A stretch of DNA of 64,000 nucleotides from positions 186,001 to 250,000 of the forward strand of contig JAQWMX010000005.1 of the NCBI GenBank assembly GCA_029246545.1, read 5' to 3'. How positions within the stretch are numbered: position 1 is the stretch's first letter; each line of letters begins with the position of its first letter. This DNA is from Gammaproteobacteria bacterium. GTDB lineage: Bacteria; Pseudomonadota; Gammaproteobacteria; Pseudomonadales; Pseudohongiellaceae. Position numbers and translations under genes: made by a program. The notes under the pieces are model-generated. The model made no database searches, was not told the DNA's origin, and was given only the letters and a program-made list of their open reading frames with translations. This document shows positions 8,867 through 17,665 of this stretch, piece by piece.

Positions 8867-9460
8867 TCAGAGGCTTCCCTTCGTCGATGGGACCGTGCCT
8901 TGCATACGAGGATCAGCTTCAATAGCCATACGCACAGCACGTCCAAATGCTTTAAACACTGTTTCAATTTGATGATGAGCATTATTACCCTTAAGGTTAT
9001 CAATGTGTAAAGTCACATTAGCGTGGTTCACAAAACCCTGGAAAAACTCATAAAATAAATCAACATCAAAATCACCAACTGTCCCACGAGAAAAAGGAAT
9101 AGTGTACTCAAGGCCTGGACGACCTGAAAAATCGATAACTACTCTAGAAAGAGCTTCATCTAAAGGGACATAGGCGTGACCGTAACGGCGGATACCGGTT
9201 TTATCTAAAGCCTTATCGAATGCTTGACCCAGTGTGATGCCTAAATCTTCTACTGTGTGGTGGGCATCTATTTCAAGATCTCCATTTGCAATTACTTCTA
9301 TATCCACCAAACCATGTCGAGATACTTGCTCCAACATATGCTCCAGAAAGGGCAAGCCTGATTCAATTTTAAATATGCCAGTACCATCAAGGTTAACACT
9401 AACCTTGATTTGGGTTTCATTAGTATTTCTTTCAACGGTAGCCGTTCTTGGCTCACTCAT
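8867..9460 (-). CDS. hisB: Imidazoleglycerol-phosphate dehydratase HisB
   Basis: Mn-dependent dehydratase that makes imidazole-acetol phosphate in histidine synthesis. Both metal motifs are present: HHTVEDLG and [14 protein letters not shown]. The protein is the monofunctional type of about 197 residues, without the histidinol-phosphatase domain of E. coli HisB. The open frame continues upstream to 9568, but ATG 9460 ([20 protein letters not shown]) fits the family start and has AGAGG five bases before it. The extra 36 codons resemble no known IGPD extension. Confidence 0.95.
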   Translation of the reverse strand: MSEPRTATVERNTNETQIKVSVNLDGTGIFKIESGLPFLEHMLEQVSRHGLVDIEVIANGDLEIDAHHTVEDLGITLGQAFDKALDKTGIRRYGHAYVPLDEALSRVVIDFSGRPGLEYTIPFSRGTVGDFDVDLFYEFFQGFVNHANVTLHIDNLKGNNAHHQIETVFKAFGRAVRMAIEADPRMQGTVPSTKGSL

Positions 9461-9582
9461 AACTGCCTCTATCTCTTCTGCACTATTGCTTTCGAATAAT
9501 GCAGCATTAGAAAAAAAGTGATTATACTGCCAATATGCTTTTAATGTGAAAAAAAGGCTGATAATCATTACACTTGTTCACT

Positions 9583-10656
9583 ATGCCTTATCCAGATAAT
9601 TCAAAGTACGCTGACTTTAGTAAAGCTGTTTTAGTTTGGTTTCAAGATCACGGCCGAAAGAATTTTCCTTGGCAACTGAATCCTAGCCCGTATCGGGTTT
9701 GGATCTCAGAAATCATGTTGCAACAAACTCAAGTTGCTACTGTAATCCCCTATTATCAAAAATTTCTGCAAAGTTTCCCTGATTTAAAAAAACTAGCACT
9801 TGCAGAAGAAGATAAGGTACTTCACCACTGGACTGGATTAGGGTATTACGCTCGAGCAAGAAACCTTCATAAAGCAGCCAAGATAATTTATCACGATCAT
9901 CAAAGTGTTTTCCCAGCTACGCTTGAAGAATTAATTGATCTGCCAGGTATCGGAAGGTCTACTGCAGGTGCTATTCTCGCCTTGGCTGATGATAAATATG
10001 CCGTCATTCTTGATGGTAATGTTAAGCGAGTACTTAGCCGCTTTCATTGTGTTGAAGGTTGGTATGGTCAAAGTAGCACCATAAAACAACTCTGGGAGTT
10101 AGCTGAGAGATATACACCGGCCAAGAATTGTAGAAACTATACTCAGGCCATGATGGATCTTGGTGCGACACTTTGCACTCGAACTAAACCATCTTGCTCA
10201 CTCTGCCCATTAGTACTTCACTGCGAAGCTTATTTAAGTCAAAGAACCTCTGAATTCCCTCAAAAGAAACCCAAGAAGAAACTTCCAGTGAAAACCACAC
10301 AAATGCTAATCCTACAAAATAAAAGTGGTAATAAAGTATTACTCGAAAAAAGGCCTCCTCATGGTATATGGGGTGGCTTATGGAGCTTTCCAGAAATTCA
10401 GGAGAAAGACAGTATAAAAAGTTTCGTACAAAAAAATGGATTTACTGTTAAAAATGAAATCATGAGCTGGAATAACTTACGCCATACTTTTAGCCACTTT
10501 CACTTGGATATAAGGCCAAAAATTCTAAACTTACAAAAAGATACCAACATGGTCATGGAGAAGCCTGGATGGCACTGGTATGATTTAAATTCACCACCGG
10601 AACTAGGATTGGCGTCTCCGGTCAAAACACTTTTGGAAATGCTGAGTAATAAATAA
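9583..10656 (+). CDS. mutY: A/G-specific adenine glycosylase MutY
   Basis: Base-excision repair enzyme that removes adenine opposite 8-oxoguanine. It has the helix-hairpin-helix [12 protein letters not shown], the catalytic Asp in [11 protein letters not shown], and the 4Fe-4S motif CX6CX2CX5C ([17 protein letters not shown], about residues 196-212). The C-terminal NUDIX-like domain reads the 8-oxoG strand. I chose ATG 9583; an in-frame TTG lies at 9574. Its stop overlaps the yggX start by one base (TAATG), the same pairing as in E. coli and Pseudomonas. Confidence 0.95.
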   Translation: MPYPDNSKYADFSKAVLVWFQDHGRKNFPWQLNPSPYRVWISEIMLQQTQVATVIPYYQKFLQSFPDLKKLALAEEDKVLHHWTGLGYYARARNLHKAAKIIYHDHQSVFPATLEELIDLPGIGRSTAGAILALADDKYAVILDGNVKRVLSRFHCVEGWYGQSSTIKQLWELAERYTPAKNCRNYTQAMMDLGATLCTRTKPSCSLCPLVLHCEAYLSQRTSEFPQKKPKKKLPVKTTQMLILQNKSGNKVLLEKRPPHGIWGGLWSFPEIQEKDSIKSFVQKNGFTVKNEIMSWNNLRHTFSHFHLDIRPKILNLQKDTNMVMEKPGWHWYDLNSPPELGLASPVKTLLEMLSNK

Positions 10657-10925
10657 TGAGTAGAAAGGTTTTCTGTCAAAAATACCAAAAAGAATTGGAA
10701 GGGTTACTAACTCCGCCTTATCCAGGAGCTAAAGGGCAGGATATTTTCGATAATATTTCTAAACAAGCCTGGCAAGAGTGGCAACAACTTCAAACCAGGC
10801 TAATCAATGAAAAATCCCTTAGCATGATTAACCCTGATGACCGCAAATATCTAACTGAAGAAATGGATAAGTTCTTAGCCAATGAAGATCATGATGAAGC
10901 CGATGGCTACGTACCAGAAATCTAA
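10656..10925 (+). CDS. yggX: Fe(2+)-trafficking protein YggX
   Basis: Small cytosolic protein linked to protection of Fe-S clusters against oxidation. The 89 residues match the family length and signature: [15 protein letters not shown] with its conserved Cys, [31 protein letters not shown] and the acidic YVPE C-terminus. Coupled to mutY, whose product carries an Fe-S cluster. Confidence 0.95.
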   Translation: MSRKVFCQKYQKELEGLLTPPYPGAKGQDIFDNISKQAWQEWQQLQTRLINEKSLSMINPDDRKYLTEEMDKFLANEDHDEADGYVPEI

Positions 10926-11074
10926 GACAAAATCGCAATACAATCTTGACTAAAGCACCCCCCAACAGGTTTAATACGCGGCTTGCAATAAGCTAGTAGT
11001 TTTAAATTGTGACTCCTTATTCGCTTAAAGTTCTTTTAGTGTTATGAGTTAAGACAAGACAAAAGCTAAAAAAT

Positions 11075-11150
11075 GCCCAGATAGCTCAGTCGGTAGAGCA
11101 GAGGATTGAAAATCCTCGTGTCGGTGGTTCGATTCCGCCTCTGGGCACCA
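11075..11150 (+). tRNA. tRNA-Phe (anticodon GAA)
   Basis: A 76-base cloverleaf. The acceptor stem GCCCAGA pairs with TCTGGGC, followed by an encoded CCA. The D arm contains AGCTCAGTCGGTAGAGC, the anticodon stem GAGGATT-GAA-AATCCTC presents GAA, and the T arm contains GGTTCGATTCC. No typical terminator follows within 60 bases. Confidence 0.97.
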
Positions 11151-11274
11151 TTCAATCGCTTTAAATCAACTAATAAATTCTAAGCCTTAAATCTTCCTTT
11201 CTTACCAAGCTATTACTTCAATGAATGAGCCCCATCATGATAGTAAAGTATTTTGATGATGTGGAGACAGAATT

Positions 11275-11312
11275 GAGATGAAATGAGGTGAGATGAAATG
11301 AGGTGAGATGAA
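11275..11312. repeat. Short tandem repeat, 15-bp unit x 2.5
   Basis: The unit GAGATGAAATGAGGT occurs twice in full (11275-11289 and 11290-11304) and once in part. It lies in the 227-base gap between tRNA-Phe and the lipoprotein gene that ends at 11378. No open frame or RNA gene is evident around it. The repeat is purine-rich on the plus strand. Confidence 0.85.
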
Positions 11313-11377
11313 TTTGAGAAAATATAAGGGGGAGAAGTCGAAGTCAAATTATACAAAAATATTATAAATTGGCGGGG

Positions 11378-11932
11378 CTAAAAAATTAAATTATTCGGAG
11401 TCAAAGTAAGCATTGGATATTCAGGGTGGGGTAAAAACTGTAATAGCGTTATCGAACCAGCAGCATTTACTCTTATTTCATTTGCATAAGGCCCCTGCTC
11501 ACTATCACAATTTTGTAGCCAGACAGTTGTGCTACCTTGAATAGTTGAGTCAAATTCTTCACAAGCATGAACAGCGAATACTTCATCTTCACTAGAGTAT
11601 TCTAGCCCTGCATCTGTTTTTAAAATATTGATATTTAGGTCACCAGGTAAAAGCCCAGTAACATCAATTACTTGGAAGCCGTCAAAAATAACAAGAATGG
11701 TGCCGTCTGAATTTACAAAAGATGTTTGATTCTGTCCTGTAGGTATCACAGGGAGTAGGCTATGATTATCGCCTGACCAAATTAATGTCCAAGCGAGCTC
11801 TTCTAGTGGAACTGTTACTTGTTCATCTTCAAAAATGGACATAAGCAGGTCCAGCTGTGTTGATCGAAAACTACATGCTTGCACTCCTATAATAACTAGA
11901 GCTATTAAAAATAATGCCTTTATCATTCTCAT
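11378..11932 (-). CDS. Putative YjbF/GfcB-like lipoprotein
   Basis: A lipoprotein signal is clear: a hydrophobic stretch at residues 4-18 and a lipobox ending at Cys20 (VQAC). The mature part is about 165 residues and mostly beta-like. Its place at the end of an operon with a YjbH-family protein and a YjbE-like small protein suggests the YjbF/GfcB exopolysaccharide lipoprotein, and the segment around FDGFQVIDVTGLLPG would fit that fold. The sequence match alone is weak. The start overlaps the yjbH-like stop by four bases, so the two are coupled. If not YjbF it is an unassigned outer-membrane lipoprotein. Confidence 0.6.
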   Translation of the reverse strand: MRMIKALFLIALVIIGVQACSFRSTQLDLLMSIFEDEQVTVPLEELAWTLIWSGDNHSLLPVIPTGQNQTSFVNSDGTILVIFDGFQVIDVTGLLPGDLNINILKTDAGLEYSSEDEVFAVHACEEFDSTIQGSTTVWLQNCDSEQGPYANEIRVNAAGSITLLQFLPHPEYPMLTLTPNNLIF

Positions 11933-14001
11933 CCTTGAGGCACCATTCTTCGCAAGTTGTTATTCAATGCATCGTAGCGTGTTGGCCGTAAATCATACCA
12001 AAGAGTACCTCCAAAACCACTAAGCCTCTGGCCTCCGTCACGCTGAACTGAGCGAATAAGATTGGTATAAGAACTGCGAGTATTTCCTGGTAATATTTGA
12101 CCTAAGGGTACTTTAAAAAAGAGGCCTTTATCAAAACTGCCTTCGCCAAAATCTTCAGCTGACACGTTTGTAAATGTAGCAAATGCTCCCATTTGCCAGC
12201 CATTATCAAACGTTCTTCTAACTTCGAAGGTAAGACCTTTATCTTTTGCTAGATACCTTCCAGCATGCACGGCAACATCATAGTTATACCAAGGCGTTGC
12301 CCAATAGGCGCTTATATGACCAGTGAGTACAGAGTAATCTAATAAATCAAAGTCTTTATCATAGTCTCTTTGTTTTACCCAATTCAAATTGAACCCAAAA
12401 GCTAAGCGAGAACTAAACGGGCTGTATAATAACTCCCCACCTACACCAGCATACATTTCTTCAAGAATGCCACTGTATGCACGATAATAAAGATCACGTG
12501 CTAAATTGCCTCTTTTTTGCACAAATAAACTGTCTAAACCTGTATCACCTTCCTTTAAATATCTTGCTATATCAGTCCTGACATGTGGTAACACATCAGA
12601 TTCAGCACCTCGAGATATCGTGTCAAAATCATTATCTATGTCCAAATTATAGCTCGCATATAAACTAAAATTATTGCCCAAATCCGCTGATGCACTCAAA
12701 TTCAACAGAACTTGGTAACGCAGGGGCTTGTCAGGATCAAACAATGAAAAACGAGTTGCTAAGTCAGCCCCAAATGTCACATTTGGAATGCGATAGGCTG
12801 TTGCAAAGGTAGGATCTTCTATTTTCTCTGCAGGAATGATGTCGATTAAATCATCGGCATTAACCCAGTTCCTTTGGCGATCACCAAATTGACGCTGATA
12901 AAGAACTGCATTATTACGGGTACCATAATCATTGAGAATAACTTCTATAGTTTCAACTTGAGGAGGCAGATGAATTTCTGCCAGAGTCAAAAACCGGTTT
13001 ATACTATCCGCCGCTAAATTATACTGTCGGTTTGATAACTCAAAACGCACTAATTTTTCATCTGAGGACCAAAGGGCAGATCTAAGTAACAAACCATTTG
13101 CTTCTACATCAACAAGTAAGCGTCCATACCAAATATTTTGAGGTGTGACATTACTCTCACCAACTGAGTTAGAACTTACAGGAATGACAAGGTTTCTGGA
13201 TTGGCGCGGTAATAAGCTTTTAGTATCTGTAGAAACTGATATATTAAAGGCATACTGATTGCCTTGCTGCCTGCTTACCCCAAGAGTTAAACCATTGGAA
13301 GGCTCCCATTCCACGCCATAACTAATCGCAGAAGCGTCAGGGATAGTGCCAAATCGGCGTTCTCTTTGGTACGAATCTGAATTATACTCAACTAAAAAAC
13401 GTGTATTCCAGTTTTCTAGTTCATAAGAAAAACCACCAAATAAGCCAACATCCGGCCCACTAAAAAAGTTATTGAAAGAAACTTTTCCGCCTAACCCAAT
13501 TTCTTCATCACGAACTGAAAAACCATCTGCAATATTTATTAAAGGGTTACTGAAGGCATCTCGCTCAGCCAATCTCCCCCAACCCATGCCTAAAGTAAAA
13601 TCAAAGGCCCCAATAGATTTGGAAGCGACAAGATATTCACTTCCCCAGGCTCCAGTACCTAATACATCCCTAATGCCAACTGCTATTTGTGGAAATACTC
13701 TCCTCTCTTGGATAAGACGCAACTTAACTTCATAGCTCCTATCGTAAAGACCATCGCTAGACCCTGCAACCTTATCAGGATTGAAAATAGTGTAGCGAAA
13801 AGTAGATTCTAACCAGGGCGTCAATTGGTAATTCAGTGAATATATATCAGCCACAGTTTGCCGGCTCATGGCGACTTTAAATTCTCCATCATCCATCATT
13901 CTAGCACTTGGTATATCAATCAACCCTGTAGTGCCAAGGTCTGCGGCAACCCCAAGAGCCGGGGAGAGCCCAATGGCAAAAGCTAATATAAATCTAATCA
14001 T
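11929..14001 (-). CDS. YjbH-family outer-membrane exopolysaccharide protein
   Basis: The 690-residue product has a signal peptide (residues 1-19, cleavage after VAA) and then the family opening DLGTTGLIDIPSARMMDDGE. The rest is rich in alternating aromatic/polar segments typical of outer-membrane beta-barrels, and the length is typical of YjbH/GfcD proteins. In E. coli YjbEFGH is a capsule/exopolysaccharide system of unknown precise function. No YjbG homologue is visible here. The gene lies downstream of a strong terminator that separates it from the small yjbE-like gene. Confidence 0.85.
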   Translation of the reverse strand: MIRFILAFAIGLSPALGVAADLGTTGLIDIPSARMMDDGEFKVAMSRQTVADIYSLNYQLTPWLESTFRYTIFNPDKVAGSSDGLYDRSYEVKLRLIQERRVFPQIAVGIRDVLGTGAWGSEYLVASKSIGAFDFTLGMGWGRLAERDAFSNPLINIADGFSVRDEEIGLGGKVSFNNFFSGPDVGLFGGFSYELENWNTRFLVEYNSDSYQRERRFGTIPDASAISYGVEWEPSNGLTLGVSRQQGNQYAFNISVSTDTKSLLPRQSRNLVIPVSSNSVGESNVTPQNIWYGRLLVDVEANGLLLRSALWSSDEKLVRFELSNRQYNLAADSINRFLTLAEIHLPPQVETIEVILNDYGTRNNAVLYQRQFGDRQRNWVNADDLIDIIPAEKIEDPTFATAYRIPNVTFGADLATRFSLFDPDKPLRYQVLLNLSASADLGNNFSLYASYNLDIDNDFDTISRGAESDVLPHVRTDIARYLKEGDTGLDSLFVQKRGNLARDLYYRAYSGILEEMYAGVGGELLYSPFSSRLAFGFNLNWVKQRDYDKDFDLLDYSVLTGHISAYWATPWYNYDVAVHAGRYLAKDKGLTFEVRRTFDNGWQMGAFATFTNVSAEDFGEGSFDKGLFFKVPLGQILPGNTRSSYTNLIRSVQRDGGQRLSGFGGTLWYDLRPTRYDALNNNLRRMVPQG

Positions 14002-14051
14002 TTTACTAATATAGAAAAAGTAGTTACAAAGGGTTAAATTATTTGAGGCAT

Positions 14052-14079
14052 AAAAAAAGGCGGCAAAAGCCGCCTTTTT
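14052..14079 (-). terminator. Intrinsic terminator inside the yjb-like operon
   Basis: The perfect stem GGCGGC/GCCGCC (14059-14064 with 14069-14074) has an AAAA loop and is flanked by seven A and five T. On the minus strand the stem is followed by seven T. It lies 31 bases after the yjbE-like stop and 51 bases before the yjbH-like start, so it probably limits transcription of the downstream genes. Confidence 0.9.
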
Positions 14080-14109
14080 AATCTTGCAAGCTATAAACTA
14101 ATTAACACC

Positions 14110-14385
14110 TTAGGTCCCTGTCGACGTAGCAGGTGGGTTTGGACTAGGAACAACTTGACTAGTATTAGTGGAAACTGGTAGAAAAATATCTGGTCTTCCT
14201 GAGTCGTTATCAGAAGATGCAACAGCTCCAACGACAACTACGGCAGCAACAACAGCAACAACAGCCGGGGTAACGCCTGCTATAGCACCAGCGGCGGCGG
14301 CTTGAGCATTTGCATTTAAGGCTGGGAAAATAGCCATAGAAATAGCCATTACTGCGATTATTAATTTTTTACTTAGAATTCTCAC
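14110..14385 (-). CDS. Small secreted Ala/Val-rich protein, YjbE-like
   Basis: A 91-residue exported protein. The start is GTG 14385: AAGGAG lies exactly eight bases before it, whereas the longer open frame to 14412 has no ribosome site. The signal peptide (RILSKKLIIAVMAISMAIFPA) ends at about ANA, residue 27. Next comes a low-complexity Ala/Val stretch, then a Ser/Pro/Thr-rich tail. The size, the composition and its position as first gene before a YjbH protein match YjbE. The terminator behind it suggests it is made in excess over the later gene products. Confidence 0.65.
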   Translation of the reverse strand: MRILSKKLIIAVMAISMAIFPALNANAQAAAAGAIAGVTPAVVAVVAAVVVVGAVASSDNDSGRPDIFLPVSTNTSQVVPSPNPPATSTGT

Positions 14386-14393
14386 GATTATTA

Positions 14394-14399
14394 CTCCTT
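14394..14399 (-). promoter_or_regulatory. Ribosome binding site that fixes the GTG start at 14385
   Basis: AAGGAG on the minus strand, eight bases from GTG. It decides the start of the YjbE-like gene in favour of a 91-residue product whose first residues form a normal signal peptide. Confidence 0.8.
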
Positions 14400-14669
14400 C
14401 ACTTATGATCAAAATTGTTCGATTAGATATTCAACCGCCGAGAAGAATCTCAGCTTCTCCTAGAAAGGTAATGTTGTCAAGTTTAGCTATGAATGTCTAG
14501 TCTAAATGTTAAAAATACCTACTTTCCCCATGTTTTTTTGCAAAATCCCCTTTTATATCTAAAAAAACCCATCTAAATTACAGATGAATTGCGATTTACT
14601 GCCTAGATCCCATTAAATGCTATGAATGCTTAATTTGCATTAAAAACTGAGTCTACGTATGTTTATCGA

Positions 14670-15830
14670 ATGAATAACCCGTCTCAAATACCTTCATCTC
14701 TAAAGCTAGAAACAAATATAATTAATTATTTAGGCCTACTCTTACTTATTGTTTTTACAGTATTTTTATCAAATATATGGCGCTTCCAAGAAGTTTTGCA
14801 CTGGCTAGGACAATCTATTCTTTTATGGTCACTTGTGATGTGCAGAACGTCAAAAATACTGGATCAAAATCGTTATTCGGTGCATGAAGCAATATATCCG
14901 AATTTAGGCTGGGCAAATCGGCTCACGCTACTTAGGGGCTTTTTTATAGCAGTTACAGGCGGATTTATCTTTCACCCCAATCTAGATGAAAAAATCCTTT
15001 TAATTCCTGCACTTAGCTATTTTATTGCAGCCATAATTGATCGAATTGATGGCTATATTGCCCGTCTTACAAAGCATGAAAGCCTATTAGGCACTGAGCT
15101 AGACATCGAATCTGATGCTTTGGGGTTATTGATTGCACCACTGTTGGCCGTTTGGATCGGCCAAATTCATTGGTCTTACCTATCTGTAAGCCTTGCTTAT
15201 TATCTATTTCAATGGGGTCTATATTGGAGGTCAGCTCGCAATAAGCCTGTCTATCAACTGCCTAGTAACATGTCTCGTAGAGCTGTTGCAGGATTTCAGA
15301 TGGGGTTTCTTTCAGTTGTGCTTTGGCCTATTTTGGCACCACCAGCTACTATGATTGCAGGATTGGCATTCATGCTTCCCTTGCTTGTAGGGTTTGTTAT
15401 GGACTGGTTTACAGTAAGTGGAAAAATTAAGTTAGATGATCTTCATACTCGAAACTTTCTTAATCAACTAAATAAAGCAACTCACCTTGTAATTTTGCCC
15501 ATGCTGAGAATTCTAATCACATTGTTGCTTTGCTTAAGTTTAATAAGAATAAATTCATTTCCATTAATGAACAATGGACTTTCTCTTATCAATATACCCT
15601 TACTATTAAGCTTATTGTCTTCCGCATTAATGATATCACTTGGAATAAATGGCCGGTTCTTTGCCATTATTCTTTCATGCCTTTTGTGCTGGCATTTTCT
15701 TTCTTACGAAATGCAGTTTCTTGATGGGATTCTACTTGTTTCAGTAATTTGGGTTATGCAGTTTGGTACTGGTAAATTTAGTTTATCGATCAGAGATGAT
15801 AACTGGGTAAACCGATACGATGGCGCCTGA
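14670..15830 (+). CDS. CDP-alcohol phosphatidyltransferase family membrane protein
   Basis: Integral membrane enzyme that would transfer a phosphatidyl (or other phospho) group from a CDP-alcohol donor to an alcohol acceptor. The complete catalytic motif DX2DGX2ARX8GX3DX3D is present at about residues 126-150 (DRIDGYIAR...GTELDIESD). At 386 residues it is longer than PgsA, with extra membrane helices at both ends. It is translationally coupled (TGATG) to the next gene, a flippase-like protein. The substrate is unknown. The pairing and the neighbouring glycosyltransferase operon suggest a special lipid rather than bulk phosphatidylglycerol. Confidence 0.82.
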   Translation: MNNPSQIPSSLKLETNIINYLGLLLLIVFTVFLSNIWRFQEVLHWLGQSILLWSLVMCRTSKILDQNRYSVHEAIYPNLGWANRLTLLRGFFIAVTGGFIFHPNLDEKILLIPALSYFIAAIIDRIDGYIARLTKHESLLGTELDIESDALGLLIAPLLAVWIGQIHWSYLSVSLAYYLFQWGLYWRSARNKPVYQLPSNMSRRAVAGFQMGFLSVVLWPILAPPATMIAGLAFMLPLLVGFVMDWFTVSGKIKLDDLHTRNFLNQLNKATHLVILPMLRILITLLLCLSLIRINSFPLMNNGLSLINIPLLLSLLSSALMISLGINGRFFAIILSCLLCWHFLSYEMQFLDGILLVSVIWVMQFGTGKFSLSIRDDNWVNRYDGA

Positions 15831-16816
15831 TGCTTAGCTACAAATTTATTAGAGCCTTCACTTGGCTAATTGCATTAGCTTTAGCTGCTTGGATCATTCG
15901 TGATTTACCATTCGAAATTATCATTGAAACTATTTTTAGTTTAACCGTCGCACAATGGTTTTATTGGACGTTGATTAACCTAATCATAATTTTAATCCTC
16001 GTATGGCGCTGGCTAGTCTTAACAAAAGGATTCAAACTAAAGCTCAATCTAATTAATTTGCTACTACTACGTCAAGCTGGCCAAAGCATAAGTTTTATTA
16101 CGCCAGGTCCTCAATTTGGTGGCGAACCACTGCAAATATTTTTACTGTGGAAAAAATATTTTATCTCTCCTGGCGATTCAGTTTTGGCAGTTGCTGCAGA
16201 TAGGGCGTTTGAACTTTGGACTAATTTTGCAGTGCTTTTAATTGGAATAATAATTTTATTTTTTACTCAAACAGAACTTGCTAACTGGGTTTCAATAGCC
16301 ACTCTAGTATCTTCTTTAATACTTATTCTTAGCCTAAGTATTTGGTTTCTGATAAATCAAAGTGAAAAAATAGAAACAAATATAAATAAACTTGTTCAAA
16401 AATGGCTGGTCAGCAAACGATTATCTGAAATTAATTTCCACTCTAATAATTTCACTGCTTCCTTAAAGACATTATTAACCAATAAGGTTGCCCTTATATT
16501 TGCATTGCTTTTATCAATAAGCGGTTGGTTTCTTACATTCTTCGAGCTTTATCTAGTATTAAACTTCTTTAGTATTAACCTTGATTTAAGCCAATTCGTA
16601 TTATTAATGGTGGCAATGCGATTAGCTTTTTTATTACCGCTTCCCGGCGGAATTGGAACACTAGAAGCATCTGTAATTTGGAGCTTTTCTGCACTAGCAT
16701 TGCCAGTCAGTTCAGCTGCGGCTCTACTAGCTTTACTCAGGTTTCGAGATATTTTAGTACTTGTAGCAGGTTTTATATGCCTTAGATTACTTCAATCCAA
16801 AACAGTCGCGGTTTGA
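15830..16816 (+). CDS. Lysylphosphatidylglycerol synthase TM-region / flippase-like protein
   Basis: Polytopic membrane protein of 328 residues with about eight hydrophobic segments. The family motifs are QAGQSISFITPGPQFGGEP near residue 83 and LPLPGGIGTLEAS near residue 268. This is the transmembrane half of the MprF family (AglD/YbhN group) without the aminoacyltransferase domain; such proteins are thought to move or modify lipids. It overlaps the upstream CDP-alcohol transferase by one base. Its last 30 bases overlap the convergent methyltransferase gene. Confidence 0.8.
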   Translation: MLSYKFIRAFTWLIALALAAWIIRDLPFEIIIETIFSLTVAQWFYWTLINLIIILILVWRWLVLTKGFKLKLNLINLLLLRQAGQSISFITPGPQFGGEPLQIFLLWKKYFISPGDSVLAVAADRAFELWTNFAVLLIGIIILFFTQTELANWVSIATLVSSLILILSLSIWFLINQSEKIETNINKLVQKWLVSKRLSEINFHSNNFTASLKTLLTNKVALIFALLLSISGWFLTFFELYLVLNFFSINLDLSQFVLLMVAMRLAFLLPLPGGIGTLEASVIWSFSALALPVSSAAALLALLRFRDILVLVAGFICLRLLQSKTVAV

Positions 16817-17665
16817 AATGCTTATGGCGAGAATCTCTTGATCAAGCTCTTTATAGCGACTTGATAACCAGGTTTCTAAACCTGGGAATCCAGCCAATGC
16901 TTTCTTAATAGTATCTAGTATATTTTTAATAAATAAACTATCTCCTTCACCCAATTCCCAGTTAGACTCCCCATCAACAACTTGCTCACAGCCATATTTT
17001 TTTAACCAAATTGGAAGAGCTATGCCCGTCAAGCTAGGTTGCCAATCTAAATTAGGAAACCTGCTATCCATATCTAGGTGATAGAGCTCTGAAATTTTAT
17101 GATCACTATCATGTGCCGGATAAAATTCGGTATTTCCTGAGAAGTTTAAGCTGAAATAGCATGCACCCCGAGCTTTTAATTTATCTAAAATTATTGACAT
17201 AATTGTTGGCACTGGCAGTAAGTCAATTACTGCATGACTTAATAATAAGTCAAAGCTTTTATCGCCAAAAAGCTGGTCGATTTTATTAGCATCAGCTTCT
17301 ATCCATTCAATAAATATATCTAACTCATTATTACTGATGTGCCAAAGCCCTTCTGAATTTATTTTAAAAGTACATCCATATTTATTTGCCCATCCTTTAA
17401 ATCGAGACAATGCAGCTTCTTTAAACATAGTTTCAGGCTCAAGAACAATATAATGGCACTTTTGAAGTAATGAAGCTTCGAGTAAGCGCTCAATCATTGT
17501 GCCTATACCAGCACCAATTTCTAACACTCTGAGAGTTGAGTCTTGCTTATTTCTAGACAATAACCAATTGGAGAAATGTCCCCAAACAACTTCATTCAGA
17601 CTTCTGTCATCGATACTTTTTTTCACATCCAAGTATTTAACATAATCAAATGTTTCATTGACCAA
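16787..17665 (-). CDS. Class I SAM-dependent methyltransferase
   Basis: A 292-residue Rossmann-fold methyltransferase. Motif I is VLEIGAGIGTMIERL near residue 46, the acidic end of strand beta-2 is VLEPE near residue 75, and DLLLSHAVIDLLP near residue 140 is the motif IV region. The last gene of the six-gene operon that begins with the GTP cyclohydrolase II gene, it overlaps the glycosyltransferase by 11 bases. The acceptor is unknown. It is not a Cfr, UbiE or MetW type by its motifs. The context suggests methylation of the pathway product or of its sugar. Confidence 0.8.
   Translation of the reverse strand: MVNETFDYVKYLDVKKSIDDRSLNEVVWGHFSNWLLSRNKQDSTLRVLEIGAGIGTMIERLLEASLLQKCHYIVLEPETMFKEAALSRFKGWANKYGCTFKINSEGLWHISNNELDIFIEWIEADANKIDQLFGDKSFDLLLSHAVIDLLPVPTIMSIILDKLKARGACYFSLNFSGNTEFYPAHDSDHKISELYHLDMDSRFPNLDWQPSLTGIALPIWLKKYGCEQVVDGESNWELGEGDSLFIKNILDTIKKALAGFPGLETWLSSRYKELDQEILAISISNRDCFGLK

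Noticed and set aside
9234-9521. 95-residue plus-strand open frame over hisB
   Set aside because: It lies opposite the conserved HisB coding sequence and matches no family.
9461-9568. N-terminal extension of HisB
   Set aside because: The family start is at 9460, a ribosome site precedes it, and the extra residues overlap the promoter side of mutY.
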